DNA from: Candidatus Methanophagaceae archaeon
Lineage (GTDB): Archaea; Halobacteriota; Syntropharchaeia; Alkanophagales; Methanospirareceae
Direction: 5' to 3'
Length of the DNA stretch: 14,862 nucleotides
Assembly: GCA_013374505.1 (NCBI GenBank)
Contig: QENJ01000060.1
Location: 1-14,862, forward strand
The notes beneath the pieces were generated by a model, which saw only the letters and a program-made list of their open reading frames with translations, searched no databases and was not told the origin of the DNA. This document shows positions 6,879 through 14,275 of this stretch, in pieces. The first letter of the stretch is position 1. Every line of letters starts with the position of its first letter. Both the position numbers and the translations under genes were made by a program.

Positions 6879-6963
6879 AAAAGAGCATATAAACGAGGCA
6901 CTTGACTTAAAAAGTGGTATCTATTACCCTGCGATTTTTGTTCCGCGTACTCAAATAAAACCA

Positions 6964-7047
6964 TGCGGGGGGCGTGATTCGAACACGCGGACTCCTACGA
7001 GACAGGGTCCTAAGCCCTGCGCCTTTTCCAAACTCAGCAACCCCCGC
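6964..7047 (-). tRNA. tRNA-Leu (anticodon UAG)
   Basis: The 84-base - strand sequence folds as a class II tRNA. The acceptor stem pairs GCGGGGG at the 5' end (7041-7047) with CCCCCGC (6965-6971), with discriminator A at 6964. The anticodon arm is CAGGG-CTTAGGA-CCCTG with anticodon TAG (7010-7012), reading CUA leucine codons. A long variable arm follows, then the T arm GCGTG-TTCGAAT-CACGC (6972-6988). Leucine tRNAs have long variable arms and A as discriminator, so the anticodon and body agree. No intron is visible, and the 3' CCA is not encoded (TGG follows), so it must be added after transcription. It lies downstream of rpl10e on the same strand, 239 bases away. Confidence 0.95.
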
Positions 7048-7084
7048 TTTCTTCCCCTTTACTTCGCTTAAGTACTACACAAAA

Positions 7085-7120
7085 TTGCATGTTTTTAAAA
7101 AACATTCTTTTTACATGCAA
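7085..7120. repeat. Inverted repeat in the rpl10e-tRNA-Leu gap
   Basis: TTGCATGT (7085-7092) and ACATGCAA (7113-7120) are perfect 8-bp inverted arms around a 20-base AT-rich spacer containing TTTTAAAAAA. It lies about 40-70 bases upstream of tRNA-Leu and downstream of rpl10e. It could be an operator, a terminator hairpin for rpl10e, or part of the tRNA promoter region. Confidence 0.45.
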
Positions 7121-7128
7121 AAAGCTTT

Positions 7129-7153
7129 ACCAACCAATAAAAATCGCGTTGGT
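7129..7153. repeat. Second small inverted repeat in the same gap
   Basis: ACCAAC (7129-7134) and GTTGGT (7148-7153) are 6-bp inverted arms around a 13-base spacer. Together with the repeat at 7085-7120 they make this 239-base gap (7048-7286) rich in symmetry. I see no gene in it. On the - strand a 36-codon stretch is open but has no start codon. Confidence 0.3.
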
Positions 7154-7286
7154 ATAACGTTCAAAGGCGCCTTCAGGATCCATAGGGGCACCCCAGAGGC
7201 TGAAAATAGGTATTCATACTAATGCTGGTGCGTACTCTTGTGATTAGTTTAAGAGAGAACCGCTGGTATTTACATCGTAAAAACGT

Positions 7287-7808
7287 CTATACCGCCACGA
7301 ATTCCTCGCCTTTGTCTATTACGACCCGGCAAGGCGTGGGGAATTTATAACCTGCTCTTCTCAAAACTTCCTTTGCCGCCTCGAAATCATCACCCTCAAC
7401 AGATACGCTCATTAGCTTCTGTCCGGGCTTCACTCGTGCTGCACTGCTTATGGGTTTTCCAAATGCGTGCCGCATACCGCTTGAAACCCTATCCGCACCA
7501 GCACCTGACGCTATTTTGTTCTCTTTCAGCACATGGTGTGGATGCACCCGTATCTTCAAATAAAAATTGTTACGTCCTACATTCTTCCCTAAGTATCTAT
7601 TAGCAAGAATACGCGCTGCTTCTAATGCGTTGTGCCTTATTTGACAAGCTTCTTTCGCGACTAAAGATAACGAGATGGGGAACTCTTTGCTCAAATTGCC
7701 CATATCAAAGATAGTTATCTTGCTTCCCGGCACTCCGCCCATGTATTCCCTCCGCACATAGGCAGGTCCTGTTACTTTCGTGTACGCACGACCTGGTTTT
7801 AGTCCCAT
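7287..7808 (-). CDS. rpl10e: Large ribosomal subunit protein L10e (uL16 family)
   Basis: This 173-residue protein is the archaeal/eukaryotic counterpart of bacterial L16, a 50S subunit protein near the peptidyl transferase centre and the tRNA corridor. Clear family features are MGLKPGRAYTKVTGPAYVRR at the N-terminus, GVPGSKITIFDMGN near 25-38, QIRHNALEAARILANRYL near 56-73, KIRVHPHHVLKENK near 85-98, the GAGADRVSSGMR loop near 102-113 and FGKP just after it. Length and start are normal for archaea. The leader carries tandem copies of a 9-base unit containing AGGAG. The preceding gene on this strand ends 79 bases upstream, so it probably has its own promoter but may also receive read-through. 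The tRNA-Leu gene follows. Confidence 0.97.
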   Translation of the reverse strand: MGLKPGRAYTKVTGPAYVRREYMGGVPGSKITIFDMGNLSKEFPISLSLVAKEACQIRHNALEAARILANRYLGKNVGRNNFYLKIRVHPHHVLKENKIASGAGADRVSSGMRHAFGKPISSAARVKPGQKLMSVSVEGDDFEAAKEVLRRAGYKFPTPCRVVIDKGEEFVAV

Positions 7809-7815
7809 CTTTCTT

Positions 7816-7839
7816 CTATTACTCCTATTACTCCTATTA
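7816..7839 (-). repeat. Tandem 9-base repeat containing Shine-Dalgarno-like sites, rpl10e leader
   Basis: On the + strand the unit CTATTACTC occurs twice (7816-7824, 7825-7833) with a six-base partial third copy to 7839. On the - strand each junction yields AGGAGTAAT, placing two AGGAG ribosome-site-like sequences about 12 and 21 bases before the rpl10e ATG at 7808. The count may vary between strains and could tune translation. That effect is inferred. Confidence 0.55.
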
Positions 7840-7887
7840 TTATCTTCTTATTAAAAACCCTATCACTATTTGGCATCGCCAGGGGTA

Positions 7888-8853
7888 CTAAGAAATGAAC
7901 CCTTTTATCTTTTGTGTAGTATCTTTTAAGATAAGTGAGGGATAACCTAAGTACGGCACCCGTACCTTCGCCACTGCAACCACCCATTCCGGCTTCACAG
8001 GTTCAACGGGAACCCGTCCATTGACTGTATCTACCCTTAAACTTTGCTGGTCATAACCCGGATTATTATCGCCTTTCGTTATGTATCCTGCGTGAGGTGC
8101 AGGTTTTCCCCCCGGTATCTCTTCCCCTTCTTCTACCCAATACATCGCCCTGTGTATTATCGGAGTTGCGGAGGAAAGCCCATTCGGGCGATATATAATC
8201 ACATCTCCATACTCGTTGAAAGAACTGTGATCTAGCATCTTACCTTCTTCATAAGTTTCTATGCTCGTGCGATGTGGCGCCACCACAATAATTAAATCAC
8301 CCGGGTGCATATTTGGCTTCATGCTCCATGATTCAACAGTAAATCCTAAACGCCACGTACCTGTCGCTGCGAATGGCACTGACAGGGGTATGCTTATAGC
8401 GATACTCAGAACAAGAACTGCTCTTATTGTAGGCATCTCCTGCAGTTGCTTTATGCCAACGATCTGCACTATAAAGCCCCATACCACTGCTATGATTCCT
8501 ACTATTGGAATCCATCCCAATACACAGCCAGGTGTCGCGCCATACAACAATGCCTTTAAGGTCTGCGTTACTCCTTTTCTACCACCAAAGAGATATACCC
8601 ACATGTGTGTCCAAAGTCCGCCAATGAAGACGCTTAATAATCCGAGCAGAAATATCAAAAAAGCCATAGTTACGCCGTAGCGAAATACTGGCCATCCCAC
8701 GATACTGCTAAGCACTGCACATATCATCAGAAGAGTGATAAAATAGATAACTGCATTTCCAAGTGTGTCTTCCTTAGAAACGTCAAAGGTTTTCGTGGGA
8801 CTGAACAAGAAACCTTTTATCCTATCAATCACACTTAACACCTTTTGTATCAC
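7888..8853 (-). CDS. Fusion of a Yip1-like membrane domain with signal peptidase I
   Basis: The 321-residue protein has two parts. Residues 1-140 carry several hydrophobic segments (about 33-55, 57-80, 108-132) behind an N-terminal GFLFSPTKTF stretch, the pattern of the Yip1/YIP1 membrane domain. Residues 145-321 are a signal peptidase of family S26B: anchor helix 143-163, nucleophile S177 in ESWSM, H234 in PIIHRAMYW (archaeal enzymes use His where bacteria use Lys), and GDNN with D262 and D268. The active-site set looks complete. Such enzymes cut signal peptides from exported proteins outside the membrane. The usual ESGSM is ESWSM here. The start GTG 8853 overlaps the previous gene's TGA by four bases (GTGA) and follows GGGGGTGAT, so the two are translationally coupled. 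The Yip1 part may position the protease or bind substrate; that is inference. Confidence 0.85.
   Translation of the reverse strand: MIQKVLSVIDRIKGFLFSPTKTFDVSKEDTLGNAVIYFITLLMICAVLSSIVGWPVFRYGVTMAFLIFLLGLLSVFIGGLWTHMWVYLFGGRKGVTQTLKALLYGATPGCVLGWIPIVGIIAVVWGFIVQIVGIKQLQEMPTIRAVLVLSIAISIPLSVPFAATGTWRLGFTVESWSMKPNMHPGDLIIVVAPHRTSIETYEEGKMLDHSSFNEYGDVIIYRPNGLSSATPIIHRAMYWVEEGEEIPGGKPAPHAGYITKGDNNPGYDQQSLRVDTVNGRVPVEPVKPEWVVAVAKVRVPYLGYPSLILKDTTQKIKGFIS
7897..8375 (-). repeat. Duplicated signal peptidase segment, copy 1
   Basis: This stretch aligns with 8871-9349 at a constant offset of 974 bases, with no net insertion or deletion. Positions 7907-8007 match the other copy at 100 of 101 bases, with one difference at 7978. 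Identity falls steadily toward the part encoding the active-site serine. It encodes the catalytic domain of the Yip1 fusion. Confidence 0.85.
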
Positions 8854-9425
8854 CCCCTGTATTTATTAACGAACCCTTTAATCTTTTGTGTAGTATCTTT
8901 TAAGATAAGTGAGGGATAACCTAAGTACGGCACCCGTACCTTCGCCACTGCGACCACCCATTCCGGCTTCACAGGTTCAACTAGAACCCATCCATTGACT
9001 GTGTCTACATCTAAACTTAGTTGGTCATAACCCGAATTATTATCGCCTTTCGTTATGTATCCTGCGTGAGGTGCGGGTTTTCCACCCGGCATCTTTTCTC
9101 CTACTTCCACCCAATACATAGCACGATGTATTATCGGTGTCGCAGAATAGAGCCCATTCGGACGATATATAATTACATCTCCATACTTCTCAAAAGAGTT
9201 ATAATCACGCGTTTCACCTTCTCCAAATGTTGTGATGTTCATACGATTCGGCGCCAGCACAAAAATCAAATCGCCTATCTGCATATGTGGCGTCATACTA
9301 CCCGATTCAACTGCGAATCCTATATGCCATGTCCCCGTAGCTGCGTATGCCACTAAAAGTATCATAGCGACAATTATTAACGCCTCCGCCAGACTTTTAC
9401 CTGTTTCTATTAACGTTTCTTTCAT
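8850..9425 (-). CDS. Signal peptidase I (archaeal Ser/His type), short paralog
   Basis: This 191-residue signal peptidase has an N-terminal anchor helix (about 12-32), the nucleophile S43 in ESGSM, H100 in PIIHRAMYW and GDNN with D128 and D134. These are the expected catalytic residues of the archaeal/ER-type family S26B. It would cleave signal peptides of secreted proteins at the outer face of the membrane. It lacks the Yip1 part of the next gene, but the catalytic domains align without gaps, so the pair arose by tandem duplication, with a Yip1 domain gained or lost in one copy. It ends in KGFVNKYRG, slightly longer than its paralog. AAAGGAG lies about 12 bases before ATG 9425. The LEA14-like gene ends 34 bases upstream, and the stop overlaps the next start, so the three genes form one transcription unit. 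Confidence 0.9.
   Translation of the reverse strand: MKETLIETGKSLAEALIIVAMILLVAYAATGTWHIGFAVESGSMTPHMQIGDLIFVLAPNRMNITTFGEGETRDYNSFEKYGDVIIYRPNGLYSATPIIHRAMYWVEVGEKMPGGKPAPHAGYITKGDNNSGYDQLSLDVDTVNGWVLVEPVKPEWVVAVAKVRVPYLGYPSLILKDTTQKIKGFVNKYRG
8871..9349 (-). repeat. Duplicated signal peptidase segment, copy 2
   Basis: Partner of 7897-8375. It encodes the catalytic domain of the short signal peptidase. The C-terminal coding end (8881-8981) is nearly identical to copy 1, while the N-terminal end has many differences, including non-synonymous ones. Confidence 0.85.
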
Positions 9426-9459
9426 TTCCCTGTCACTTCTCCTTTAGTTCATATTCTTA

Positions 9460-10413
9460 CTATAAAAAGTTATTAAAAATAGTCTCTTCTGTCAGCGCAC
9501 TTAAAATAGATGTCTTGAACTCTCCATCCCATTCTATCGGCGGGCATTCATATTTTTTACCCGTTATCTCAACAACTGGCTGGATTTTTAGTTTTACCGC
9601 TGTTCTTTCACCATTCGTCAGGTGTGATACCCACCATTCCCCGATCTTATCATTTTGAAGTGGTGTTATAAAACTAATAGTAGTAGCGGAGTTAGGTGCA
9701 AGTGTATCGTTAGCCCTTACTCTTCCTGCTCCGATAGTCACTTCATTCATCACGATCTCATAATAGTATTCGGATAGTGAAATCGGGATAGACTCACCAT
9801 TATCTACAACTATCGAGGTAATTATCTCCGTTTCAACTTCCGTCACATCGCCAAAACGACTGTTCATACTGTTTAGTTTTAGCTGCACTGGTCCCAGGTA
9901 AACGCCCTCGAGTCCTCCCGGTATCGAGTTGAAATCCGACAGAATATCGGTTGTTAGGCTATTCTTTAACTCGATAGGATATTCATGCTTCGTTAGCCCG
10001 AGGTCTAAAATCAAATTCATCCGGACCCGCACTTCGGTCCTTTCTCCGTTCTTTATATGTGACACCCACCAGTCCCGAATCTTTTGATTATCTATCTTCG
10101 TGGATAGCTTTAGTATAGATACCTGATTTGCCTTTATCTCTGTGCTGCTCACAGACGACACCTTGCCCATTTTTTCATCGTTCATGAACACCTCGGCTTC
10201 CACGCTTTCAAGACCGATAGAAACGGGGTTGGGATTCTTTACGGCAACATTTGTTTGAATCACCGATTCCGACTCTGTGATTTTGCCCAATTCTTGCGTT
10301 ATGCCGATAACGGTGGGCGCCCCTAATTCCGGTCGTTCAACCGCAAATAAAGCAGCTACTGCGGCAATAACCACGATTAACATTCCGATAGCTACCCATC
10401 TACTCTTCTTCAT
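9460..10413 (-). CDS. Membrane-anchored LEA14-like protein with two WHy/LEA_2 domains
   Basis: The 317-residue protein starts with a basic tip and one hydrophobic helix (about 6-25), so the rest probably faces outside the cell, anchored or released by cleavage. Two homologous domains follow, roughly 33-165 and 168-300. Each has a long beta-rich stretch and ends in a matching block: W115-W116-VSHIKNGERT in the first and W260-W261-VSHLTNGERT in the second. The first holds VAVKNPNPVSIGLESVEAEV near 56-75, the Asn-Pro-rich motif of LEA14/WHy proteins. Relatives occur widely in archaea as LEA14-like desiccation-related proteins, but their biochemical role is unclear. It heads a unit with two signal peptidases, so it may be their substrate or share an envelope function. 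The start ATG 10413 directly precedes the basic tip and has only a weak ribosome site. Confidence 0.8.
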   Translation of the reverse strand: MKKSRWVAIGMLIVVIAAVAALFAVERPELGAPTVIGITQELGKITESESVIQTNVAVKNPNPVSIGLESVEAEVFMNDEKMGKVSSVSSTEIKANQVSILKLSTKIDNQKIRDWWVSHIKNGERTEVRVRMNLILDLGLTKHEYPIELKNSLTTDILSDFNSIPGGLEGVYLGPVQLKLNSMNSRFGDVTEVETEIITSIVVDNGESIPISLSEYYYEIVMNEVTIGAGRVRANDTLAPNSATTISFITPLQNDKIGEWWVSHLTNGERTAVKLKIQPVVEITGKKYECPPIEWDGEFKTSILSALTEETIFNNFL

Positions 10414-10470
10414 CTTTCACTTGCTATATGTTTATAAACGTAAACTCGCATGAAATAAAAAATCTAAAAG

Positions 10471-10480
10471 GTTTATAAAA
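10471..10480 (+). promoter_or_regulatory. TATA box and BRE-like purine tract for the deacetylase-purF operon
   Basis: GTTTATAAAA preceded by AAAAG is a near-ideal archaeal TATA/BRE. It predicts transcription starting near position 10500, about 18 bases before ATG 10518, a very short leader with no Shine-Dalgarno site. Read on the other strand (TTTTATAAAC) it could also drive the LEA14-like gene from near 10449. A second palindromic element, GTTTATAAAC at 10430-10439, seems too close to that gene's start. Confidence 0.6.
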
Positions 10481-10517
10481 GTTTGGCCACAAATAGAATT
10501 CAATAACTACGTATATT

Positions 10518-11561
10518 ATGAACGCCGTCACAGGACTTGTCTATCACGAGGATTATCTGAAGCATGACACAGGAGTTCATCCGGAGTGCGCAGAACGGCT
10601 GGTATCTATAATGCAAAAGCTCGAAAGCGCGGGTATTACAGAAGAACTGAACCGAATTACACCGATTAAAGCAACAAAAGAGCAGATAAGATATGTGCAT
10701 CGTGATGCTTATATCATGAAGGTGGAAGCGCTATGCGCGCGAGGTGGTGGCATGCTCGATCCTGATACGCCGATATGTCCAGCCAGTGGAGAGATAGCGT
10801 TGCTTTCTGCAGGAGGCATGCTAAAAGCGGTTGACACTGTGATGGTTGATAAGATGAGGCAGATATTCGCATTGGTACGACCTCCAGGACATCACGCCAT
10901 TCCGAATGCGGGTATGGGCTTCTGTATATTCAACAATATCGCGATTGCCGCGGAGCATTTAAAACGTAAATACGGCATCAAACGCATTTTGATTGTTGAT
11001 TGGGACGTGCATCATGGTAATGGTACGCAGGAAACTTTCTTCGATGACTCTTCGGTGTTGTATTACTCTATGCACCAATATCCCCATTATCCCGGCACTG
11101 GTTGGATAGATGAAGTGGGCAAAGGGGAAGGCGAAGGTTTCACGGTAAATGTCCCGCTTCAGGCAGGCACGACAGATGCTGGCTATTTATATGTATTGGA
11201 AAATATTTTAGTGCCGATAGCTATGGACTTTAAACCAGAATTTGTGCTTGTATCTGCGGGCTTCGATGCGCATATTAACGATCCCTTAGCCTCAATGAAC
11301 GTAACATCTTCAGGGTTTGGATTGTTTGCGGAGATGATAAAGGGCATAGCGGAGAAGAGTTGCGATGGAAAGATGGTGATTGCTTTAGAAGGTGGTTATA
11401 ACCTGAATGCGCTTGCAGAGTCGGTTTTAGCGGTATTTGAATCCCTTTTATCCCGTGACGAGCGGAGCGAGAAGAAGGCAGAGGGGATACCCGAACCGAT
11501 GAAGAAACGGGTAGAAGAGATAAGGCAGGCACAACGAATCTACTGGTCAAATGTTCTTTAG
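10518..11561 (+). CDS. Histone-deacetylase-family zinc amidohydrolase (AcuC/HDAC-like)
   Basis: The 347-residue protein belongs to the arginase/deacetylase fold family, which removes acyl groups from lysine side chains, polyamines or small amides using one Zn ion. All catalytic parts are present: the N-terminal HPECAERL (about 21-28), the His pair H125-H126 in RPPGHHA, zinc ligands D163 and H165 in DWDVHHGNGTQ and D250 in SAGFDAH, and the catalytic Tyr Y294 in LEGGYN. The sequence resembles class II HDACs and archaeal/bacterial HDAC-like proteins. The natural substrate in archaea is not settled; acetylated chromatin proteins such as Alba or acetylpolyamines are possibilities. It leads a probable operon with purF (27-base gap), DUF373 and Nre genes. 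The short leader and absent ribosome site suggest near-leaderless translation. Confidence 0.92.
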   Translation: MNAVTGLVYHEDYLKHDTGVHPECAERLVSIMQKLESAGITEELNRITPIKATKEQIRYVHRDAYIMKVEALCARGGGMLDPDTPICPASGEIALLSAGGMLKAVDTVMVDKMRQIFALVRPPGHHAIPNAGMGFCIFNNIAIAAEHLKRKYGIKRILIVDWDVHHGNGTQETFFDDSSVLYYSMHQYPHYPGTGWIDEVGKGEGEGFTVNVPLQAGTTDAGYLYVLENILVPIAMDFKPEFVLVSAGFDAHINDPLASMNVTSSGFGLFAEMIKGIAEKSCDGKMVIALEGGYNLNALAESVLAVFESLLSRDERSEKKAEGIPEPMKKRVEEIRQAQRIYWSNVL

Positions 11562-11588
11562 GCGAATAAGGTTCTACAAGTGGTGTAA

Positions 11589-13079
11589 ATGGAAAAAGAA
11601 AGCTGTGGGATAGTGGGCATGGCATTGGACGGGGGAAACGCAGCGTTGCCCATATTTCATGCGCTTTATACCTTGCAACACAGAGGGCAGGAAGCTGCTG
11701 GTATAGCCGTAAGTAACAGAAAAGAAAACGGTGTAGAACCAGTAGATATAAAATTGATAAAAGGGATGGGTTTTGTTTATAATGTTTTCTCTACTCATCG
11801 GTTAAAATCGTTAAAAGGAAATGTGGGCATAGGACATGTCAGATATTCTACGACTGGCGCGTCAAGAATAGAAAACGCAGAGCCACTGCTCGTGGATTAT
11901 CGTAAGGGAAAAATTGCGATTGCACATAACGGCAATCTTGTCAATACCGCGGAATTAAAGCGAGAATTGCAACAAGATGGCCGGATTTTTCATTCGGATA
12001 CAGACACAGACGTGATAGCACATTTACTTGCGAAAGAACTGGTGCGGCACGATCCGGTAGAAGCGGTCCGGGTTATGATGGGACGTATTGTAGGATCTTA
12101 TTCTTTGGTTATACTGATGGACAATACGTTAATAGCGGTTAGAGATCCTTTGGGCATAAAACCTCTGTGTCTCGGCGAAATAAGTGACGGGAACGGGGGT
12201 AAAGGTTATGTAATAGCCTCAGAAAGCACGGCGATAGACATGTTAGGCGGTATTTTAATCCGTGATCTAAGACCCGGCGAGCTGCTAATGATAAAACCTT
12301 CTCAAGGGTTGCTGTCCGAGGACAGTTTAGAGAATCACCAGTTATGTCGTGGTACAAACGCAGCGCACTGCGTATTTGAATACATCTATTTTGCGAGACC
12401 TGATTCGATATTGGATGGGAGATTGGTGTACGACGTGCGGATGAAGATAGGTGAGAAACTGGCTGAGGAACATGGAGTGGAAGCGGATGTGGTCTCGCCA
12501 GTGCCGGATTCGGGCATTACATTTGCTATTGGCTATGCGAAACGGTCAGGGCTCGATTATACGGAAGGTTTCATAAAAAACAGGTATGTGGGCAGGACTT
12601 TTATCATGCCCGGTAAAGCGTCAAGGGATACTGCAGTTAGGATGAAACTAAATGTCGTACGGGCTAATGTAGAAGGGAAAAGAGTGGTTCTGGTGGACGA
12701 CAGCATCGTGAGAGGGACCACTTCAAGGAGAATCATGGGTTTTTTGAAGGATAAAGGTGCGAAAGAGGTACATTTGCGGGTTGGCAGTCCACCAATAATA
12801 GCACCCTGCTACCTCGGTATTGATACACCCACGAGGGACGAGTTGCTGGCGTCAAATAGGAGCATGGACGAGATTCGTACGTTTTTAACCGCAGATTCCA
12901 TCGGCTATCTCAGCATAGAAGGGCTGATAGATTCTGTGGGCATTGATGCGAATAATCTTTGCCTTGGCTGTCTAACCGGGAAATATCCCGTTGAAATACC
13001 GGGTGAAGTGTGCATAGCGAGACAGTTGAAATTGTCGCACTTCGGATACGATGCGGGTGCAGCAAGAAAGTTTATATAG
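11589..13079 (+). CDS. purF: Amidophosphoribosyltransferase (first committed step of purine synthesis)
   Basis: PurF makes 5-phosphoribosylamine from PRPP and glutamine in the cytosol. The 496-residue protein has an N-terminal glutamine amidotransferase domain (about 6-240) and a C-terminal phosphoribosyltransferase domain. C6 is the nucleophile, so the five residues MEKES must be removed as a short propeptide; the B. subtilis propeptide is 11 residues. Other motifs are LQHRGQEAAGIA (29-40), GHVRYST (82-88), HNGNLVN (113-119), HSDTDTDVIAHL (135-146), RDPLGIKPL (185-193) and the PRPP loop VLVDDSIVRGTTSR (367-380). Four cysteines in the right places, C261, C407, C458 and C461 (CLGC), match the Fe-S ligands of the B. 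subtilis-type enzyme, which makes it oxygen sensitive. It lies between the deacetylase and DUF373 genes. Confidence 0.96.
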   Translation: MEKESCGIVGMALDGGNAALPIFHALYTLQHRGQEAAGIAVSNRKENGVEPVDIKLIKGMGFVYNVFSTHRLKSLKGNVGIGHVRYSTTGASRIENAEPLLVDYRKGKIAIAHNGNLVNTAELKRELQQDGRIFHSDTDTDVIAHLLAKELVRHDPVEAVRVMMGRIVGSYSLVILMDNTLIAVRDPLGIKPLCLGEISDGNGGKGYVIASESTAIDMLGGILIRDLRPGELLMIKPSQGLLSEDSLENHQLCRGTNAAHCVFEYIYFARPDSILDGRLVYDVRMKIGEKLAEEHGVEADVVSPVPDSGITFAIGYAKRSGLDYTEGFIKNRYVGRTFIMPGKASRDTAVRMKLNVVRANVEGKRVVLVDDSIVRGTTSRRIMGFLKDKGAKEVHLRVGSPPIIAPCYLGIDTPTRDELLASNRSMDEIRTFLTADSIGYLSIEGLIDSVGIDANNLCLGCLTGKYPVEIPGEVCIARQLKLSHFGYDAGAARKFI

Positions 13080-13104
13080 GTTGAGGTACGTATAGAGGGT
13101 TGAG

Positions 13105-14247
13105 ATGACAAATCCGAATAGCTCTAAGACGCTTGTCCTTTGTGTAGATAGGGATAATGACGTAGGGGAGAAAGCGGGGATAAAGACGCCGGTCACGGGT
13201 AGAGCAGCGAATATCTCTGCCGCCACCAAACTGGCACTTGCGGACCCTGAGGATTCGGATATAAACGCGATCTTTGAAGCGGTTAGGGTACATGATCAGT
13301 TGAGTGCAAGCGAAGTTTATGGCGAAGTGGAAATTGCATTGATTGCTGGTGATATTAACGTTGGTGTAATGTCCGATAAGAAAATAGCTCAAGAACTGGA
13401 TGCTGTTCTGTCAAATACAAAATCCGATTCTGCTATTCTTGTGACCGATGGTGCCGAGGACGAATGGATTATTCCTCTATTACAGTCACGCGTGAAGATA
13501 GATTCTGTGCGTAGAGTAATAGTGAAGCAGAGTGAGCCATTAGAAAGCACTTTTTATGTGATTAAGCGCTTGTTTGAGGACCCAAAGTTTTCTCACACTT
13601 TTTTGCCGCCCATAGGTCTTATTTTGTGCTTGATGGCTATCTCTTTACTGTTTAATTTATCAAATATGGTACTTGGCTTAATACTGGCTGTTATCGGTAT
13701 TTACACGCTGCTAAAGGGTATCGGGCGTGAAAATGTGATGATGGAATTTGCAGAGACTTTAAAACAGTCGTTATACAGCGGCCGAATCTCGTTTGTCACA
13801 TATATCTGTGCACTCGTGTTGATTATCGCGGGTACATTCCAGGGCATAACAGAGAGTTGGGATTATTTCTTGAATATGGACCCGGAAATAGGTGAAAGTT
13901 TATTATTGGGTGTGGTATTCCTTGAGGCTGCGATATGGTGGTACGTAGGGGCGGCACTCGCACCTCTAATCGGTAAGATAATGCACATGATCATAGAAGG
14001 CGAGAGGATAGTCATGCAGTGGGCTATATTCTTCTCTATAATTGCCTCCGGGCTGATTTTGTGGGGCGGGTGCAGATGTATCCTCTTACTGAATGAAGGT
14101 AATTACCCCTTGGGCTATCAAGTACTGTTCTTATCTTTACTCGGCGCAGTTATCATAGCTCTTATAGGTGTGAAGATTTCGTGGTATCTGAGAAAATCCG
14201 TTTTAAACGGTGAAGACGAGTTGAGTATAGAAACAGAGGAAGTGTGA
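13105..14247 (+). CDS. DUF373 family membrane protein
   Basis: This 380-residue archaeal protein belongs to DUF373 (COG2237), whose function is unknown. The soluble N-terminal part (1-160) contains the family signature LVLCVDRDNDVGEKAGIKTP (10-29) followed by a Gly-Arg and an Asn, then LALADPEDSDINA (43-55) and the conserved ILVTDGAEDE (111-120). These Asp-rich loops suggest metal or nucleotide handling, though no activity is established. About six transmembrane helices follow (near 168-185, 187-204, 228-246, 263-290, 306-322 and 338-358), ending in an acidic tail. GAGGG about seven bases before ATG 13105 is the ribosome site. Twenty-five bases separate it from purF and 28 from the Nre gene, so it is probably in one operon. 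The family is almost confined to archaea, which supports the assignment of the organism. Confidence 0.9.
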   Translation: MTNPNSSKTLVLCVDRDNDVGEKAGIKTPVTGRAANISAATKLALADPEDSDINAIFEAVRVHDQLSASEVYGEVEIALIAGDINVGVMSDKKIAQELDAVLSNTKSDSAILVTDGAEDEWIIPLLQSRVKIDSVRRVIVKQSEPLESTFYVIKRLFEDPKFSHTFLPPIGLILCLMAISLLFNLSNMVLGLILAVIGIYTLLKGIGRENVMMEFAETLKQSLYSGRISFVTYICALVLIIAGTFQGITESWDYFLNMDPEIGESLLLGVVFLEAAIWWYVGAALAPLIGKIMHMIIEGERIVMQWAIFFSIIASGLILWGGCRCILLLNEGNYPLGYQVLFLSLLGAVIIALIGVKISWYLRKSVLNGEDELSIETEEV

Positions 14248-14275
14248 TAGCTAAGTAGAACGAGGGGTGATGTGC

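Noticed and set aside
6964..7047. An intron in tRNA-Leu
   Set aside because: The 84-base sequence folds completely with a normal 7-base anticodon loop and a class II variable arm, leaving no extra sequence.
7122..7230. A 36-codon open stretch on the - strand in the rpl10e-tRNA gap
   Set aside because: It has no usable start codon near its beginning, no ribosome site and no family I recognise. It could be a remnant, but the evidence is too thin to list it as a gene.
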